Shown here: positions 42,925 to 43,408 of the stretch, piece by piece
Numbering within the stretch: position 1 is the stretch's first letter
Layout of the letters: each line of letters opens with the position of its first letter
DNA from: Rhodobacter sp.
Lineage (GTDB): Bacteria; Pseudomonadota; Alphaproteobacteria; Rhodobacterales; Rhodobacteraceae
Reading direction: 5' to 3'
Length of the DNA: 43,408 nt
Assembly (NCBI GenBank): GCA_020250445.1
Contig: JADCEF010000002.1
Span: forward strand, 1 to 43,408
Translations under genes and position numbers: made by a program
Notes under the pieces: generated by a model
What the model was told of the DNA's origin: nothing
Database searches by the model: none
The model's input: the letters and a program-made list of their open reading frames with translations, nothing else

Positions 42925-43408
42925 AGGGCATCCTGACTGGCTGCCGCATGGCAAGGCTTTCCTGATTCGGGGCAAGCGGCTGCCGTTCCGGGCGGACCCG
43001 GAAACGCCCCACGTCTTTGCCGCCCGGTCAAGGACCACGGTGCCATGACGAGCGTTTGGACAAGCGCAACAAAAGGCAGCGCCCACCGCGGGCGGGGCGG
43101 GCGCAGGACCGGGTGCCTTGGCTCCCGGCGGGCCATGGGGCAGCGTGGCGCTTTGGCAAGGGGGATGGCCCCTGCCAATGAAGCGGTGAAAGTACCTTCG
43201 CCTGTTCGGGCGGGAACAGGAAACGCGACCCGCGTTTCCCCGCCCGCGCGCGACGGTGCCCTGTAGACCGGAACGTCCGGGAGAATCAGAGGCCAGCGCC
43301 CGACCCGGTGGGCGCAAAGCGCCCGCCGATGGCGGGGCGGGCGCTGGCCGGGGGCTTCGGCCACCGGCTGGTCCTGATCCCGGCGTTGCACTGTGGCAGG
43401 GGCGATGG
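42925..43408. repeat. End-repeat family, right-end cluster (variant unit plus tandem units)
   Basis: From about 42950 to 43060 the sequence matches the variant near 25.4 kb (CCGCCCGGTCAAGGACCACGG). From about 43066 a unit of about 225 bp parallels the left end of the window: the 'CGCTTTGGCAAG...GCCAATGAAGCGGTGAA' block, the hairpin at 43219-43239 (GGAAACGCG-ACC-CGCGTTTCC), 'CCTGTAGACCGG', 'GTCCGGGAGA', and then a new unit from 43291 with the inverted pair GGCCAGCGCCCG / CGGGCGCTGGCC. It is cut by the window end. No gene is recognised from 42893 onward. Confidence 0.7.

Noticed and set aside
43045-43266. 73-codon ORF in the right-end repeat
   Set aside because: The left-end copy does not keep the frame, so it is most likely repeat-derived chance coding.

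Overview
The window looks like chromosomal DNA of a GC-rich alphaproteobacterium of the order Rhodobacterales (Rhodobacter/Gemmobacter-like). The basis is the cluster DUF3576 lipoprotein-leuS-lptE-holA, a Rhodobacter-type porin, HspQ, a DUF2125 protein, strong GC3 bias and many GTG starts. This assignment is inferred from gene content; there is no rRNA or other marker in the window. I see no tRNA, rRNA, CRISPR array, transposase, integrase or phage gene.

Layout. 1-5.5 kb is mostly on the minus strand: a ModE-like regulator and modA (without modBC), a two-gene saccharopine pathway for lysine catabolism, free methionine-R-sulfoxide reductase and a double GFA-domain protein. 5.6-10 kb holds a STAS/HATPase partner-switching pair, a gamma-glutamyltransferase, hspQ, an SLT-like lipoprotein and lolA. 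Between lolA and ftsK there is a Phd-type antitoxin gene without a visible toxin, a pair of REP-like hairpins, and an AT-rich two-gene cassette (a nucleoside phosphorylase-superfamily protein plus an unrecognised 125-residue protein). The cassette is the clearest foreign insertion here.

12.4-25.3 kb is a conserved backbone: ftsK, a DapC-like aminotransferase, an amidase, a UbiH-family hydroxylase, Trm112, a Lon N-domain protein, a CnoX-like thioredoxin, a YgiW-like OB-fold protein, exonuclease III, an OmpR-type response regulator, ribA and an L,D-transpeptidase. 25.7-31.5 kb holds an amylosucrase-like GH13 enzyme, yggS and two outer-membrane beta-barrel proteins. 31.8-36.5 kb is the DUF3576-leuS-lptE-holA run, followed by a frameshifted GST pseudogene. 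37.7-42.9 kb holds a class II aldolase, a minus-strand group (SDR, eroded enoyl-CoA hydratase, flavoprotein, a 57-residue proline-rich ORF) and a DUF2125 protein.

Two families of non-coding repeats occupy the gaps. One is a unit of about 225-245 bp in tandem at both window ends, with a related copy near 25.4 kb. The other is a modular palindromic element of about 190-200 bp in three copies (28.4, 37.2 and, inverted, 37.5 kb). Its first hairpin changes on both arms between copies, and two inverted copies bracket a duplicated piece of the GST pseudogene.

The strongest candidates for something undescribed are the AT-rich nucleosidase cassette and the modular palindromic repeat. Both need database and comparative checks that I could not run.
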